Below are positions 34,101 to 42,900 of a stretch of 64,000 nt of DNA, one piece after another. Where the stretch lies: contig CM061098.1 of assembly GCA_030770545.1 (NCBI GenBank), positions 13,003,001 through 13,067,000 on the forward strand. The letters are read 5' to 3'. The notes under the pieces are model-generated. The model worked only from the letters and a program-made list of their open reading frames with translations, had not been told where the DNA came from and did no database searches. Source of the stretch: Macropodus opercularis (Eukaryota; Chordata; Actinopteri; Anabantiformes; Osphronemidae). The number at the start of each line of letters is the position of its first letter. Position 1 is the stretch's first letter. Position numbers and translations under genes: made by a program.

Positions 34101-35470
34101 TTATTTCACAGCGCCCCGGTCTCAGTACAGCACCGATAGTGGTGAGTTCTTGATATTACATATTTATTTTAAAGAGACTTACTGTAGCTAGTAACCACTC
34201 CAGTCACTGATTCATTTAATTCATAGCTTCTAAAATTATAGTTCAAATTAGGCTGTTTCAGTGATCAGTGCATCAACCAAGGTCTGTTGTCATGTGCACA
34301 CATCTGGAACTGGGTGTTTTGTTTAGTTTTTTTTTGGGAGGGGATTAGTCATGAGTGCCATCTTCTGGCACCAGTGAGGTATTGGGAACATACAAACTGC
34401 ATGGAAATAATAATTTAATTTAATAATGTAGTAAGTTTAAGCAGCCATTGATTTAAATATGTTTTTGTGTTTTAGATTTTGTTTGTAAGTCGGCCTCGCT
34501 TCCAGGATACGGGCGTAACGGCATGCAGCGGGTGAGACCACGGCGACTTAACACACAACATGGCTCAATTAGCTGTTTATGTCTCATAGTGTATTTCAGT
34601 CTAGATTACATGTGATCCTTTACCTTTAAAGTTGCATGTGTTTTATTTAGCATTTGAGTGACTTATAGGTTTATAGAGCGATTCTCTCCCCACACGTTGA
34701 CAGACCACTAACAGTTCTTGCTTGTTTGTGTTAAATGCGTTGGGTTCTTCTGCCCCTGCAGCCTCAGAGTGCAGACTGCTACCAGTACCAGTATGACAGC
34801 GCCAATGAAGTGAACTGGGGCAGCAGAGGTCATTTAAAACACCTCCCTCGTAGAGTTTAAGGAATTAATTAACTGCCTCTTTTCTTGTACTAACTTGCTT
34901 CTCTTTCTCTTCTATCCCAGCTGAATACAAGGTAAGGGCTCAACATATTCAGTTGCATGATCCTCTCTATGTGAGTTAGGCTATATGTAGAATCATCTTA
35001 GTGTTATTGTAAGTACAGCATGACCCTAAACCATGAAGCCAGATCAAGCAGAGCTTCTCCTTCTGCAGACTTACCCATATGAAGCGCTCATTGTGACCAC
35101 CAGAGGGCGCAACAGACTGCCCAAAGATGTTGACAGAGCCAGACTCGAGGTGAGTGACTGGTGGGAGGGTCATTAAATGACAATATTACTTGCAAAAAAG
35201 TTGTGACTGGCCATATGGTGTGAAAGAATGCAATTATTATTATAATTAAATGTTTTCCATAATATTTTACTAATGGACTTTGGATTTAGAAAGCAAAACA
35301 TGTGCACTATAAGGCCTCTCCGTTCTCCAGTCACTTTTCGCCCTTTCTTTGCTCAGCGCCACCTGTCCGCTGAGGAGTTCGTCCAGGTGTTTGGCATGAC
35401 CGTGGAAGATTTTGACCGGCTGGCTCTGTGGAAGAGGAACGAGCTAAAGAAACAAGCTAGGCTCTTTTAG
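7274..35470 (+). CDS. ablim3: Actin-binding LIM protein 3 (abLIM3), complete coding region, 23 exons
   Basis: The spliced CDS is 2088 nt (695 residues plus stop) and every junction is in phase. Coding exons: 7274-7286, 12187-12321, 19630-19813, 22956-23071, 24243-24369, 24529-24622, 27213-27300, 27431-27489, 27585-27656, 28744-28905, 29290-29319, 29413-29539, 29942-30037, 30280-30330, 32475-32609, 32803-32873, 33063-33231, 34112-34141, 34476-34531, 34762-34828, 34921-34931, 35069-35149, 35357-35470. Four LIM zinc-binding domains lie at about residues 22-72, 81-132, 151-201 and 210-261. A Ser/Tyr/Pro-rich abLIM linker follows, then a villin headpiece ending KRNELKKQARLF. By family knowledge the headpiece binds F-actin and the LIM domains recruit partners, so this is a cytoskeletal scaffold. 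ABLIM3 is preferred over ABLIM1/2 because of linker motifs such as SSPGYIDSPTYSRQG and NIYRKPPIYKR, a length close to human ABLIM3 (683), and the adjacent afap1l1. The start was chosen because this 13-nt exon has a Met, a strong donor and exactly the phase exon 2 needs. Confidence 0.94.
7287..12186 (+). other. ablim3: ablim3 intron 1
   Basis: 4.9 kb between the start exon and the LIM1 exon. No coding exon or recognisable transposon seen; a GT microsatellite is near its 3' end. Confidence 0.7.
11812..11845. repeat. GT microsatellite
   Basis: GT dinucleotide run with one interruption, in ablim3 intron 1. Confidence 0.93.
12187..12321 (+). CDS. ablim3: ablim3 coding exon 2 (first half of LIM1)
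   Basis: The acceptor is CTTCAG and the donor GTAAGA. It encodes the first zinc-finger half of LIM1 with Cys22, Cys25, His42, Cys45 and Cys48, including the ICKGEVVRV stretch typical of abLIM proteins. An overlapping open frame through the same bases is a shadow. Confidence 0.95.
15292..15503. promoter_or_regulatory. Candidate internal promoter or enhancer with two X-box-like motifs, CCAAT and CRE
   Basis: Within about 210 bp there are GTAGCTATAGCAAC (15292-15305, close to the RFX X-box palindrome), CCAAT (15321), GTTGCTAGGGAGAG (15343-15356, a second X-box-like site) and TGACGTCT (15496-15503, CRE-like). The stretch is also more CpG-rich than its surroundings. Whether it drives an ablim3 isoform is unknown. 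Confidence 0.35.
17497..17515. repeat. CCA trinucleotide repeat
   Basis: Short CAC/CCA repeat in ablim3 intron 2. Confidence 0.9.
17636..17830. promoter_or_regulatory. Candidate conserved non-coding element in ablim3 intron 2
   Basis: AT-rich sequence with several homeodomain-type cores (TAATGA, CTAATTGA) and a perfect 7-bp inverted repeat TTGATTT-CC-AAATCAA at 17767-17782. Conservation cannot be checked here, so this is a weak call. Confidence 0.2.
19103..19145. repeat. Poly-C tract followed by CA microsatellite
   Basis: A 14-base C run joined to a CA run. Confidence 0.95.
19630..19813 (+). CDS. ablim3: ablim3 coding exon 3 (end of LIM1, first half of LIM2)
   Basis: Starts after CCCGCAG and ends in phase 2 before GTAAAC. 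It completes LIM1 (Cys51, Cys69, Asp72) and starts LIM2 (Cys81, Cys84, His101, Cys104, Cys107, Cys110), with GRTYHPKCFVC strongly conserved. Confidence 0.97.
20806..20839. repeat. GT microsatellite
   Basis: GT run with one interruption in ablim3 intron 3. Confidence 0.93.
21707..21790. mobile_element. Retroposon tail-like fragment with GATA repeat
   Basis: A short TAGA/GATA repeat followed by AAGACTTTATTAATCCCGCA, similar to the 3' tails of common teleost retroposons (GATA repeat plus TTTATTGATCCC). Body of the element not recognised. Confidence 0.45.
22862..22873. repeat. Poly-C tract
   Basis: Twelve-base C run about 80 bp upstream of ablim3 exon 4. Confidence 0.95.
22956..23071 (+). CDS. 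ablim3: ablim3 coding exon 4 (end of LIM2)
   Basis: Acceptor CTTCACAG, donor GTAAGT. It encodes the second half of LIM2 with Cys129 and Cys132 and the linker IKIHGPS leading into LIM3. Confidence 0.96.
23072..24242 (+). other. ablim3: ablim3 intron 4
   Basis: 1.2 kb with no recognised coding, RNA or transposon feature. Confidence 0.65.
24243..24369 (+). CDS. ablim3: ablim3 coding exon 5 (LIM3)
   Basis: Acceptor CTCCTCAG, donor GTGAGT. Encodes most of LIM3 with Cys151, Cys154, His172, Cys175, Cys178 and Cys181, including LEKQWHVSCF. Confidence 0.97.
24529..24622 (+). CDS. ablim3: ablim3 coding exon 6 (end of LIM3, start of LIM4)
   Basis: Acceptor TGTACAG, donor GTGAGA, ending in phase 0. 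It supplies the last LIM3 ligands (Cys198, Asp201) and the first LIM4 cysteines (Cys210, Cys213), with YISGRVLE. Confidence 0.96.
25129..25144. repeat. Poly-G tract
   Basis: Sixteen-base G run in ablim3 intron 6. Confidence 0.95.
26721..26753. repeat. CA microsatellite
   Basis: CA run with one GT interruption in ablim3 intron 6. Confidence 0.93.
27213..27300 (+). CDS. ablim3: ablim3 coding exon 7 (LIM4 core)
   Basis: Acceptor GCCACAG, donor GTGAAA. Encodes GGKHYHPTCARC and the EGEEMYLTG stretch of LIM4 (His230, Cys233, Cys236, Cys239). Confidence 0.95.
27431..27489 (+). CDS. ablim3: ablim3 coding exon 8 (end of LIM4)
   Basis: Encodes CEVWHPLCKQAARAERRLR. His258 and Cys261 close LIM4. Cys254 stands where I recall human ABLIM3 having serine; it is not needed for the zinc pattern. 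Confidence 0.94.
27585..27656 (+). CDS. ablim3: ablim3 coding exon 9 (start of linker)
   Basis: In-frame 72-nt exon encoding SETSISPPGSSIGSP, a conserved abLIM linker segment. Acceptor CTCACAG, donor GTGAGT. Confidence 0.95.
27657..28743 (+). other. ablim3: ablim3 intron 9
   Basis: 1.1 kb with no recognised feature other than a GT-rich tract just before the exon 10 acceptor. Confidence 0.65.
28707..28731. repeat. GT-rich tract next to the ablim3 exon 10 acceptor
   Basis: Interrupted GT/GC repeat ending 12 nt before the exon 10 acceptor, leaving only a short pyrimidine stretch. Confidence 0.9.
28744..28905 (+). CDS. ablim3: ablim3 coding exon 10
   Basis: In-frame 162-nt exon encoding NEILNYKDLAALPKVKAIYE, a very conserved abLIM motif. 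A GT repeat lies just upstream of the short pyrimidine stretch at its acceptor. Confidence 0.94.
29290..29319 (+). CDS. ablim3: ablim3 coding exon 11 (30-nt exon)
   Basis: Encodes SLGTLSPYSQ with an acceptor and a GTAAGC donor. The length is divisible by three, so it could be skipped without changing frame. Confidence 0.9.
29413..29539 (+). CDS. ablim3: ablim3 coding exon 12 (short form)
   Basis: Encodes the conserved SSPGYIDSPTYSRQG motif and ends in phase 1 before GTGAGT. A second in-frame donor 123 nt further on would give a longer exon (separate entry). Confidence 0.93.
29540..29662 (+). CDS. ablim3: Possible in-frame extension of ablim3 exon 12 by an alternative donor
   Basis: The reading frame stays open past the exon 12 donor for 123 nt (41 codons) and ends at ACAG|GTAAGT, a stronger donor in the same phase 1. 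Splicing to exon 13 would therefore insert 41 residues, including HHFSEDNQFAEKK, without a frameshift. I do not recognise the insert from human ABLIM3. Usage is inference. Confidence 0.45.
29942..30037 (+). CDS. ablim3: ablim3 coding exon 13
   Basis: Encodes SESGRSSPYYGQEGRSSTP, matching the human linker ESGRSSPYHSQ segment. Acceptor GCTGCAG, donor GTAGGA. Confidence 0.93.
30280..30330 (+). CDS. ablim3: ablim3 coding exon 14
   Basis: Encodes NIYRKPPIYKRT, a signature abLIM motif. The acceptor CTCAG is followed six bases later by another CAG, allowing a two-residue choice. Confidence 0.93.
30331..32474 (+). other. ablim3: ablim3 intron 14
   Basis: 2.1 kb between linker exons. No coding exon, transposon or RNA gene recognised. 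Confidence 0.65.
32475..32609 (+). CDS. ablim3: ablim3 coding exon 15
   Basis: Encodes AATKSRTSEDILRSSRLSTY and a Tyr/Ser-rich tail. Acceptor TGACAG, donor GTAAGA. Confidence 0.93.
32803..32873 (+). CDS. ablim3: ablim3 coding exon 16
   Basis: Encodes PRRRFSTGGDEESWSHSLQR, matching the human RRFSSGGEEDD region. Ends in phase 0 before GTAAGA. Confidence 0.92.
33063..33231 (+). CDS. ablim3: ablim3 coding exon 17
   Basis: Encodes SGIGRLILKEEMKARSGSY, an invariant abLIM motif, then a Ser/Gly/Thr/Asn-rich segment. Donor GTAAGG, phase 1. Confidence 0.95.
33232..34111 (+). other. ablim3: ablim3 intron 17
   Basis: About 0.9 kb. Short open frames here have no splice context or similarity I recognise. 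Confidence 0.65.
34112..34141 (+). CDS. ablim3: ablim3 coding exon 18 (30-nt exon)
   Basis: Encodes PRSQYSTDS between a TTTCACAG acceptor and a GTGAGT donor. Phase 1 at both ends makes it a cassette candidate. Confidence 0.88.
34476..34531 (+). CDS. ablim3: ablim3 coding exon 19
   Basis: Encodes KSASLPGYGRNGMQR, matching human KSASLPAYRRNGLHR. Donor GTGAGA. Confidence 0.93.
34762..34828 (+). CDS. ablim3: ablim3 coding exon 20
   Basis: Encodes SADCYQYQYDSANEVNWG, matching human SADLFHYDSMNAVNWG. The donor GTCATT is weak but gives the phase the next microexon needs. Confidence 0.9.
34921..34931 (+). CDS. ablim3: ablim3 coding exon 21 (11-nt microexon)
   Basis: Eleven nucleotides between TATCCCAG and GTAAGG. 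With the split codon from exon 20 it encodes AEYK, matching human REYK just before the headpiece linker. Total length with exon 20 is 78 nt, restoring phase 0. Confidence 0.85.
35069..35149 (+). CDS. ablim3: ablim3 coding exon 22
   Basis: In-frame 81-nt exon encoding TTRGRNRLPKDVDRARLE, the conserved lead-in to the villin headpiece. Confidence 0.96.
35357..35470 (+). CDS. ablim3: ablim3 terminal coding exon 23 (villin headpiece, stop)
   Basis: Encodes the headpiece core with LALWKRNELKKQARLF and a TAG stop at 35468-35470. The basic Lys-rich helix and C-terminal Phe are the F-actin-binding hallmarks of the family. Confidence 0.98.
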   Translation, partial: RHLSAEEFVQVFGMTVEDFDRLALWKRNELKKQARLF

Positions 35471-36500
35471 TCAAGTACGAACATCCAGCGAACACTGCCA
35501 CAGGTTGAGCCAGGGGCTCAACCCACCGTAGGAAGAAAGACAAAGATAAGACTCCAGATCAACTGCCATGGCTGAGAACCTGTCGTAGATCTTCTCAGAT
35601 GAAGAACCAAATTCTGGACGCTCCAGCGTGGACTCGTGGGATACCCAGGGAAGACGCTGCGGACATTATGCACAGATGGGCTGATGACCTGTTAGACCAT
35701 TCATAGTGCAACTCTGTGCGCTGGGGCGGAGTGCGAGCAATACAGACTGTAGTACAGTAGCGATGTGTTTTTCTCAAGCCTAAAGGATGAAGGAAGGCGT
35801 CTGTCTGCCTGCGCCTGGAGCTACAGTACGAAAACATATTGAGGAGAATTCTGGCTTTGCCTTATTTATTATGCTCTCTTAGATATGAGTGTGCAGCACC
35901 AGCAAACTGAATGAGTAGAATGTAGATACAGTATCATTTATGACACTTTATGAGTGTGAGAGCTTAGCTGAAGAGAATGAGTGTGTGATTGTACAAAATC
36001 ACTTGGCTTTGGTTTGTTTACCTCTTCCCCTAATTTCTCATGAAATACTGTGCCCCCCCTCCACACTAATTGATAGAAAAACAAACCAGAAGGACGTTAC
36101 AGTGTCCACAGCTTCTTCAGCCGTACGGGAACGTAGAATGCATTTATACAGAGCAGCCAGTCGCTTCCATGGACCGTTCTGGTTTGACAGTTCACCTGCA
36201 TGGGGACCTAGAGCGACCCAGTAGATTCAAGAGAAAGGAAACTGGAGTTCAATGCTTTTCCAGTTCGTTGCAGCTTCATCTTTTAGGATGAGAACAGCAG
36301 ACATCCACCCACTTACATTCACTTTCTCCGAGTTTTATTTTAGAACAGTTATTTTGTAGCTACAGAGATTATATTTGCTCACACGAACACACTGCAAGGT
36401 ATTTAACACATTTACAAAGAACCAGGGTTGTTGAGAAGTTTACTTCCTTTGAATACTGTTTTCATTTTGTCACTAAAGATTAAAACTCAAATCCAAAATC
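35471..36500 (+). other. ablim3: ablim3 3' untranslated region (end approximate)
   Basis: No coding potential after the stop. An ATTAAA signal and a T/G-rich stretch near 36509-36526 suggest where the transcript ends. Confidence 0.6.
36479..36484 (+). terminator. ablim3: Candidate polyadenylation signal of ablim3 (ATTAAA)
   Basis: ATTAAA about 1.0 kb after the stop codon, followed within 30-45 nt by repeated TTTG units, a suitable GU-rich downstream element. I noted no better hexamer nearer the stop. Confidence 0.5.
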
Positions 36501-36699
36501 AGACTCATTGTTTGTTTGTTTGTTTTGGGAATATAATGTAGAATATACTCACATGGTCAAATGAGAACACAAGAGCATATGAAAAGTACAGGCTCCAACT
36601 TTTACAACAAAAAAAAGATATTTTATATTTTCGATTCATTGTTAAATTATGCTGAGTTGGCGAGTTTTAGGTGAACTGGTAAGTGGGATTGTTTTAAGC

Positions 36700-36854
36700 T
36701 GTGGGTTAATGCGTGATGCTGAGCCCAAGTAGCGCCCAGCAGCTGGAAGGAGCTGACTCTAGGACCCGGCAGAGGCGCAGCCCTCCTCCAGCTCCCGAGC
36801 CGCGGATCTGCAATGTATCCACTGCATCTGTCAGCGGCGGTCGGACACACGCGA

Positions 36855-36890
<36 letters not shown>

Positions 36891-36926
36891 CCACGCGTGG
36901 GCCTGCGCCGGGTTTCAGCATCGGGC
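36700..36926 (+). promoter_or_regulatory. afap1l1: afap1l1 proximal promoter / 5' leader with a CT repeat
   Basis: A GC-rich segment with many CpGs directly precedes the first Met and contains a CT dinucleotide run at 36857-36889. No TATA box is clear. Assignment as promoter is by position and composition. Confidence 0.45.
36857..36889. repeat. CT microsatellite in afap1l1 leader
   Basis: Perfect CT run about 40 bp before the afap1l1 start codon. Confidence 0.95.
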
Positions 36927-36948
36927 ATGGACGCGAACGACACCAAAT
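36927..36948 (+). CDS. afap1l1: afap1l1 coding exon 1 (MDANDTK)
   Basis: The ATG is followed by 22 coding nucleotides and a strong GTAAGT donor in phase 1, as exon 2 requires. Human AFAP1L1 also begins MD. An alternative first exon in the same phase lies at 44002, and exon 2 has its own in-frame ATG at 46431. Confidence 0.7.
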
Positions 36949-39900
36949 GTAAGTCAGCTTTTCCAAGTCGGAATTTTTAGGGCTACCGCTGCTGCAGGTG
37001 CGCGTTGGATTCACGTTTGATATTTGTCTGCACAGAGAGGATCGAGGTGTGTCATGACAGGGTCCTTTGCCCCTGTGCGTGTGACATGAGGAAAAAATAA
37101 AAACACAACATTCCTTTAGTTTACCCCCCAGCTGCTTGTAGAGGCAGAAGCCCAAGCGCTGATCCCAGGTCTGATTGTTGTTGTAGAAGATGAGTGTTTG
37201 ATATTTGAAACCATCAGACAGACCTCTGGAGAACTTCAGCGCTGTTTCCCTGACACAACTAGAAATAGAAAATGTGTTTGGGCCTCTTCGTGTTTTCTCT
37301 GGGAGGGGTTCACTTGCCCCCTGCACAGTCCAACTTTTATTTGATTTTTCTCCACGCTGCAACTGAAAACAAATACTGAGGGGTGTCATCCCACTCAGCG
37401 TGTCACGTATGAAGTCAACACAGTTCGTGGTTCTCTGGTTTGGCTTCGTGCTGATGCTGCTGCAGCATGTCACTGCACATTTAGCAGTTTTATAGACCTG
37501 CTGCCAGTAACCCGGCAGGTAAACATGTGATAGTGATTACAGGGAACGGCTTTATAGACATTTTTAGTCGACTGACTAGAGGTGAAAGGAAATGAGACAA
37601 AAACATGGTCCTTAATCAGATGTCTGCTCCTTTTTCAGCACATTTTAACAGCGTTACAGTCTCAGTGATTTGCTTCTTTCCCATCCTTTCTTCCATCCTT
37701 ATAAAGTGTGTGGCTAATATAGAGTGTGTTCAAACATCTTGTGTAGGAAGAAATTGTGTGTGTTCTCTCTTAATTCAAGGGTGATGCCCTTCAGATCACA
37801 ACGTTACATCTTCGTGGCTACTTTTTGCAACCAGAGATCAGCTCGGTGAGCTTGGAGAGGAGGCAGGTACAAACTTGAACAGTGGGGAGTTTCTCAATAT
37901 CCTCTGTCTCAGTCCGCTGAAGCAGAAGAGTAATGAAGGTTTAGTTTCCACATCCGCGTACAGTGTCAGAGAGGATCAGGTGGGTGTGAGAGGGGAGAGG
38001 CTGTCCCTGCAGAGATGCATTGCAGTGGTGGGATTGTCTGCGATTCAGCCCAGCACATGTGATCAACTGTGGCTATTGTCTAAGATATATTGGTGCTAAT
38101 GGGAGAAGTTGTGGACAAACGTGTTGTTGTTGTGAATTAAAGCATGCTGTTCATTATTTACAATGTGATACATATGTGAGTCTTGAGGCTTGTGGAGGAC
38201 GTCTTTGAGCTTAAACAGCGATTTGTATTGTTACTACAACGCAGTCCAGTCGTCAGGGGGGTTAGCAGGTCAGTAGAGCACCACGAAAATGCAGTCCGCT
38301 GTCGTCACGCAGCCAGTGGTCAGCGACCTGCCTTTGCATTCGTGTCCCATTTGTGACTCTGTATCTTGCTGCGTGTATTTCTGCAACAAATGCTGGTTTG
38401 TATTAACAACTTTATTGAGGCATGTGGAGACTTAACATACAGCTGAACAACTTTAAAAGCCCTTCTAGCCCGTTTTGATAGGAAAGTCACTTTTCCTTCA
38501 GTTTGATTTATTGATTCATGCTCTGTAAAAGATCTCAAACAAACAGAGGTCAGTTTTAATAATAAGGACAACTAATTGAATTCACAAATCAAATAAATGC
38601 TGGTTTTGTGTGTGTGTTAAAAGCTTGGGGTTACTGTTGTTCTGGTTTTATTTGCTCTTTCAAGTTTATCAAGTTTTTTTTTTTTTTTTCTTGTGCAGGC
38701 CTGCAGACCTTCACACAGTTCAGTTATGTCCTGTCACTCATGAGCTGTAAAAGTCAGACATGGTTGTGGACCAGACCTAGAACAAGTGGAAATCCCCTCT
38801 TTAACCCCAGTGAAATGAGGAGATCTCCATGATTCATACGGCTGAGATGTGTGTGTGTGTGTGAACATGTGGGCATGCACGGATGCATTGTGTATAGGCC
38901 ATGGTCACTGCTGCAGAGCTGTTTATATGGGGTGTCCATGGAGATGCGTTGCACAACATCGGAGCAGGAACTGTCGACTGTGCTATATGACACTTGGAAA
39001 TGTGACAATTCTTCAGTCTGAGAGGGTAAAAGCGACTGTTTGCCCTTAGGAATAAATCTGGTTTAGCAATTCAATGTACAGACGGTGGTGACAAAATGTA
39101 GTCCTGGTATGTGCTCAACTTATCCCACGCACGCATCAACAAAAAAGGGATTTATTTACCAGTTTGCTCTTTTGAATGATGTTTTCTTTATGTGCAAAGT
39201 GAGGACAGCTTATCCTGAACATGGTTAGACTCAGACAACAGCAGTAAGGAGCGTCTGGTTTTCTGGTGAACAAGTGAAGCTCAGGTCAAAATCCCATTAA
39301 CGCGTAGCAAGTCCAAAATGCAGACAAAGCAGCGCCTTTTCCCCTGCAGCCGTGTGTGTCTGTGTGTGTGTGTGTTCGCAACGTTCATGTGTGTTCTGTG
39401 CATGTTAGCATCAGTGAAGCATCTTTCTCCGTGTGTGAATTCTTCTCTGTGAGGGAGACATAGCATTGTGGTGATCTCACAGGAATCGGGGCAGATACAG
39501 GATCTGCATAAAGCTGACTGCTCTGTAGCGCCTTTGTCTGGCAGCAGGCTGAGTCAAGCCCTCTCTGCCACCTCGGACTCGAATAAATCAAGAGCGCAAG
39601 ATGAAAAATGAGGAAGAAGCGAAAGGGCGTTTAGCAGGCATCGTTGTTCGTTTTGTGACTTTTCACCTTTGAGCTGACAACATATTGAAAAATTCCCACA
39701 TGCAAGACAACAAGCTCTGCTTCTGTCTTTATACCTGCTTTTCGGGGTCAAAGGTCAGCTCATTGCGTCATGTTCTGGGGGATTTCCCTGGAGTTTGCTG
39801 GTCTGCTGGAGAGCTAATCATCTCGTTAGTCGTCAGATTGCATAGATTTGACATAAAGGCTAATGAGTAAAAGGTTTTGCATGTCCAGAGGCAGCGTTGC

Positions 39901-42900
39901 TTTTCTTAACCAGGCACCGCAGCCCTCGCTAAACAGCCGCGATCCTCCCTCAGCAACAGTGAAGTCATGTCGTATCTGTGGCCGTAGCGTCAGAACATCA
40001 AACAAGCTTCCTAGTTAATGCTTAAACAGGTGAGCAGCAGTCCACAAAGCCGTGATTGCACGGCCCTACCGCCATGGGAACAGCTTGTTCCTTTAACAGG
40101 CCTAATGACTTTGAGGAGATTTCTCCCTCTCTGACGAGCTCATTAGACTGGACTAATTAAAAAGAGTGAGGATGCACTTCAAGCTAGAAAAACAGTCACT
40201 GAAGGAACAATACACATCCCAGTAGTGCCAGTCCATCAGAATAAAAAAAATAGAGAAGCCATAAATAGCATCCGCTCCCTGATTCTATCTCTAGTGCATA
40301 AAATGTCTGGCCTGAGGATCCTGGAGTGTGGGATCCTTTCTGTATTTTACAATAACCTGAAGCATCTTCCCGAGCACAATTAAACCAGCAGGGAGTGGTG
40401 TTTGTGGACCTTTACGACTCCTCCAAACCAAATAAGATTTTCCACATGTGCCCCTCACCTGCCGCCTACAGTAACTCCAGCACAATGTTTTACAGCGTGC
40501 GGTCGGCGTGCACGTTGATTCTTCTGGTGTGTTTGTCCACCCACATGATAAATGTACATGTCAGCGCCACGATAAAGGAATTCTGGCTGTCAAAGGGACT
40601 ACCTGCAGCAGCTACGCCTGCTCCAATGGCCCATTGAAAGAGCTGCATTATGTTATCTAGTGCGGGATCGAAAACGAGGTCACCGGAGACGCGCCGTGGC
40701 GGTAAAAGCACCGTGGGTCGGCTGACAGGAAGAGGAAGCAGAAGGCCGAAGGTGATACTGTATGCGACGTCATCGGCGGAGAGAGGAAGTCCAGCTCTAT
40801 AAGGGGCACATGGGGCATCCCCATAGAGCTGGTCAACCCATCCACCAATTCAAATGTTGACTGTCATCCTCTCCGCTCTCTGTTTGACGCAGTATGTGGA
40901 AGATTCTGCACCTGGGCCTTTGCTGTAACTTCATCTCTGTCGATGGATTTGATGTACTGCCAGTGCCAGGAATAATTAGAAACTGCAACATCTGGCTCTG
41001 GAAACCAAACTAATGCATGAGACTCGAAGGCAAACCACTCCTCCCACCTTTCCCTCTCCCTGCTCGGTTACCGCACTTTCACTTGCATCCTCGCAGTGTA
41101 TGAAAGCGTGTGAGTCGGCCGTAATGTTTTCCAGCAGCTAATACTCGCTTCTGAGGTTCATGAGTTGATTGACAGCTCTGAGATTCCCATTCTGAATTTG
41201 GCCTGGTTGGTTAAAGAGGCTCTGTGAGAAATCTTAGAAAGGAGTTTCACAGCCCTGCTATGGGGCCGTTGCCTAAAACATGTTGCTTCTCTCGCTCCTC
41301 CAGATGCTGGTCCTGCTGCTGGGTCGTTTGTCACTTGGATTGAAGGTGAAAGGACTTAATAAAAGGTCCAGTCGCTAGAATCTGTGGGTTTAACATGACC
41401 TGGAGGAACAAGAAGCTCGTGGTCAAACCATAACACAAAGACAGAAAGTGCCGTCACATCTAGTCACTGTGTTGATTTGTACCATTTTGTTGCAATGAAC
41501 CAAAACCGCTTCTGTTCACATAACGTAGGCATCGCTGGCTGATGTGAGACTGTGGATGCCCAGACATGTTTTGTGCACAGGATACGAGAACCGTCACTCT
41601 TGGGAAATGCCGGGAATCTGAGCAACAGAGTGAGGAGGGGGTTTCGTCATGATAGGGCAAAGGAGTGGAGCTCACACGAGTGGATGTAATGTAATTAAAA
41701 GCCTGACGCACATCTGGCTGAGTGGTTTACATCACCTTTTGTCAGCGTGTGTGCTGCAGACGTCGCTCTGATTCAAGTAAAGCAAAGGTGTGTGATGGAG
41801 CCTGCGGTTTTCTCATCTGTGTTTCTTATTGGTGTGATTCAGCTGGGTTTTTTTTCAACATTCATGTCCCAGCTTTGATGACTGAGCTCGGTGGTGGTAT
41901 TTAGATAACCCTCACACGGTGCGATGATAACATTCAAATCCTGCTGTCTCTCGACTTGAAGGCTTCTCCTGTGACTCACTTAACATGAGATAAGATTGCA
42001 CTTTACCCGCGCTGTATGGGCTTCTTCTCTTCCTTTTGAAAAGTCGCTGGGTGGTATTATTCACTTGACCTTAGCGATGAGACAAAGAGGGACCCCGCAC
42101 ACCGCGCTTCAGGACCAGTCTTCAGCCTCTTTCATGTCAGACGGGGAAACAGCTGTATATCCACGATCTCCAAAGACAATAAGGAAGGGGAGGCTTCCAA
42201 GACAAACCCAACAGTTTCCATTAGATACTGATCTCTTGCGGAGTCACAGCCGGTACTGTACATTTCTCTAACAGCGGCTTTAGACCTTTTATTGTTGATG
42301 TGATTCACTGTATTAACTGTTCAGAAAATGAATTTATTTTCATTTAAATCCTGTGTTTTAACAATTGCCTCTTGTCCTAAGTTCTCAAAGTTGCGAGTCA
42401 AACACACAGGAGTCGTTGTACCGGCTTGCAGTGAGGTGTAAAGAGTCTTTTACAGCTCAGCGCGCTTTTCCCGGCCCTCTTCTGGCATCCACGGTCGGAC
42501 GGTTCGCAGCTTCACTGAGGAGGTCAGAGGTCAGATTTAGACGCAGCGAGAAGTGGTTTGCGATGCCATAACTGAGAGTTGCAGGGTGTGTCTGTGGCAT
42601 TTGTCACAGCTAGAGAGAGCGTTGGAAACGTTGGGAAACAACTATATGTGCCTCAGGGATGGTCTGTGTATGAAATTAGACAGTAGGAGGACTTCCTGTC
42701 TACGTCATTGGATCATTACATGCACTTTCTTTACTAAATGCAATACTCTTCATAGTAATTAACTGTTATCATTGCCTGAGTCTTCTCAGAATCTCAATCT
42801 TTTTGAAGTGTTTCACTAAGACAAGCTTCCAAAGTGCACTTCCTGTTCATAATCATATTTAGCTGTGGCACAGTGAAGGGTGGAGGCCTTTTTATCTCTT

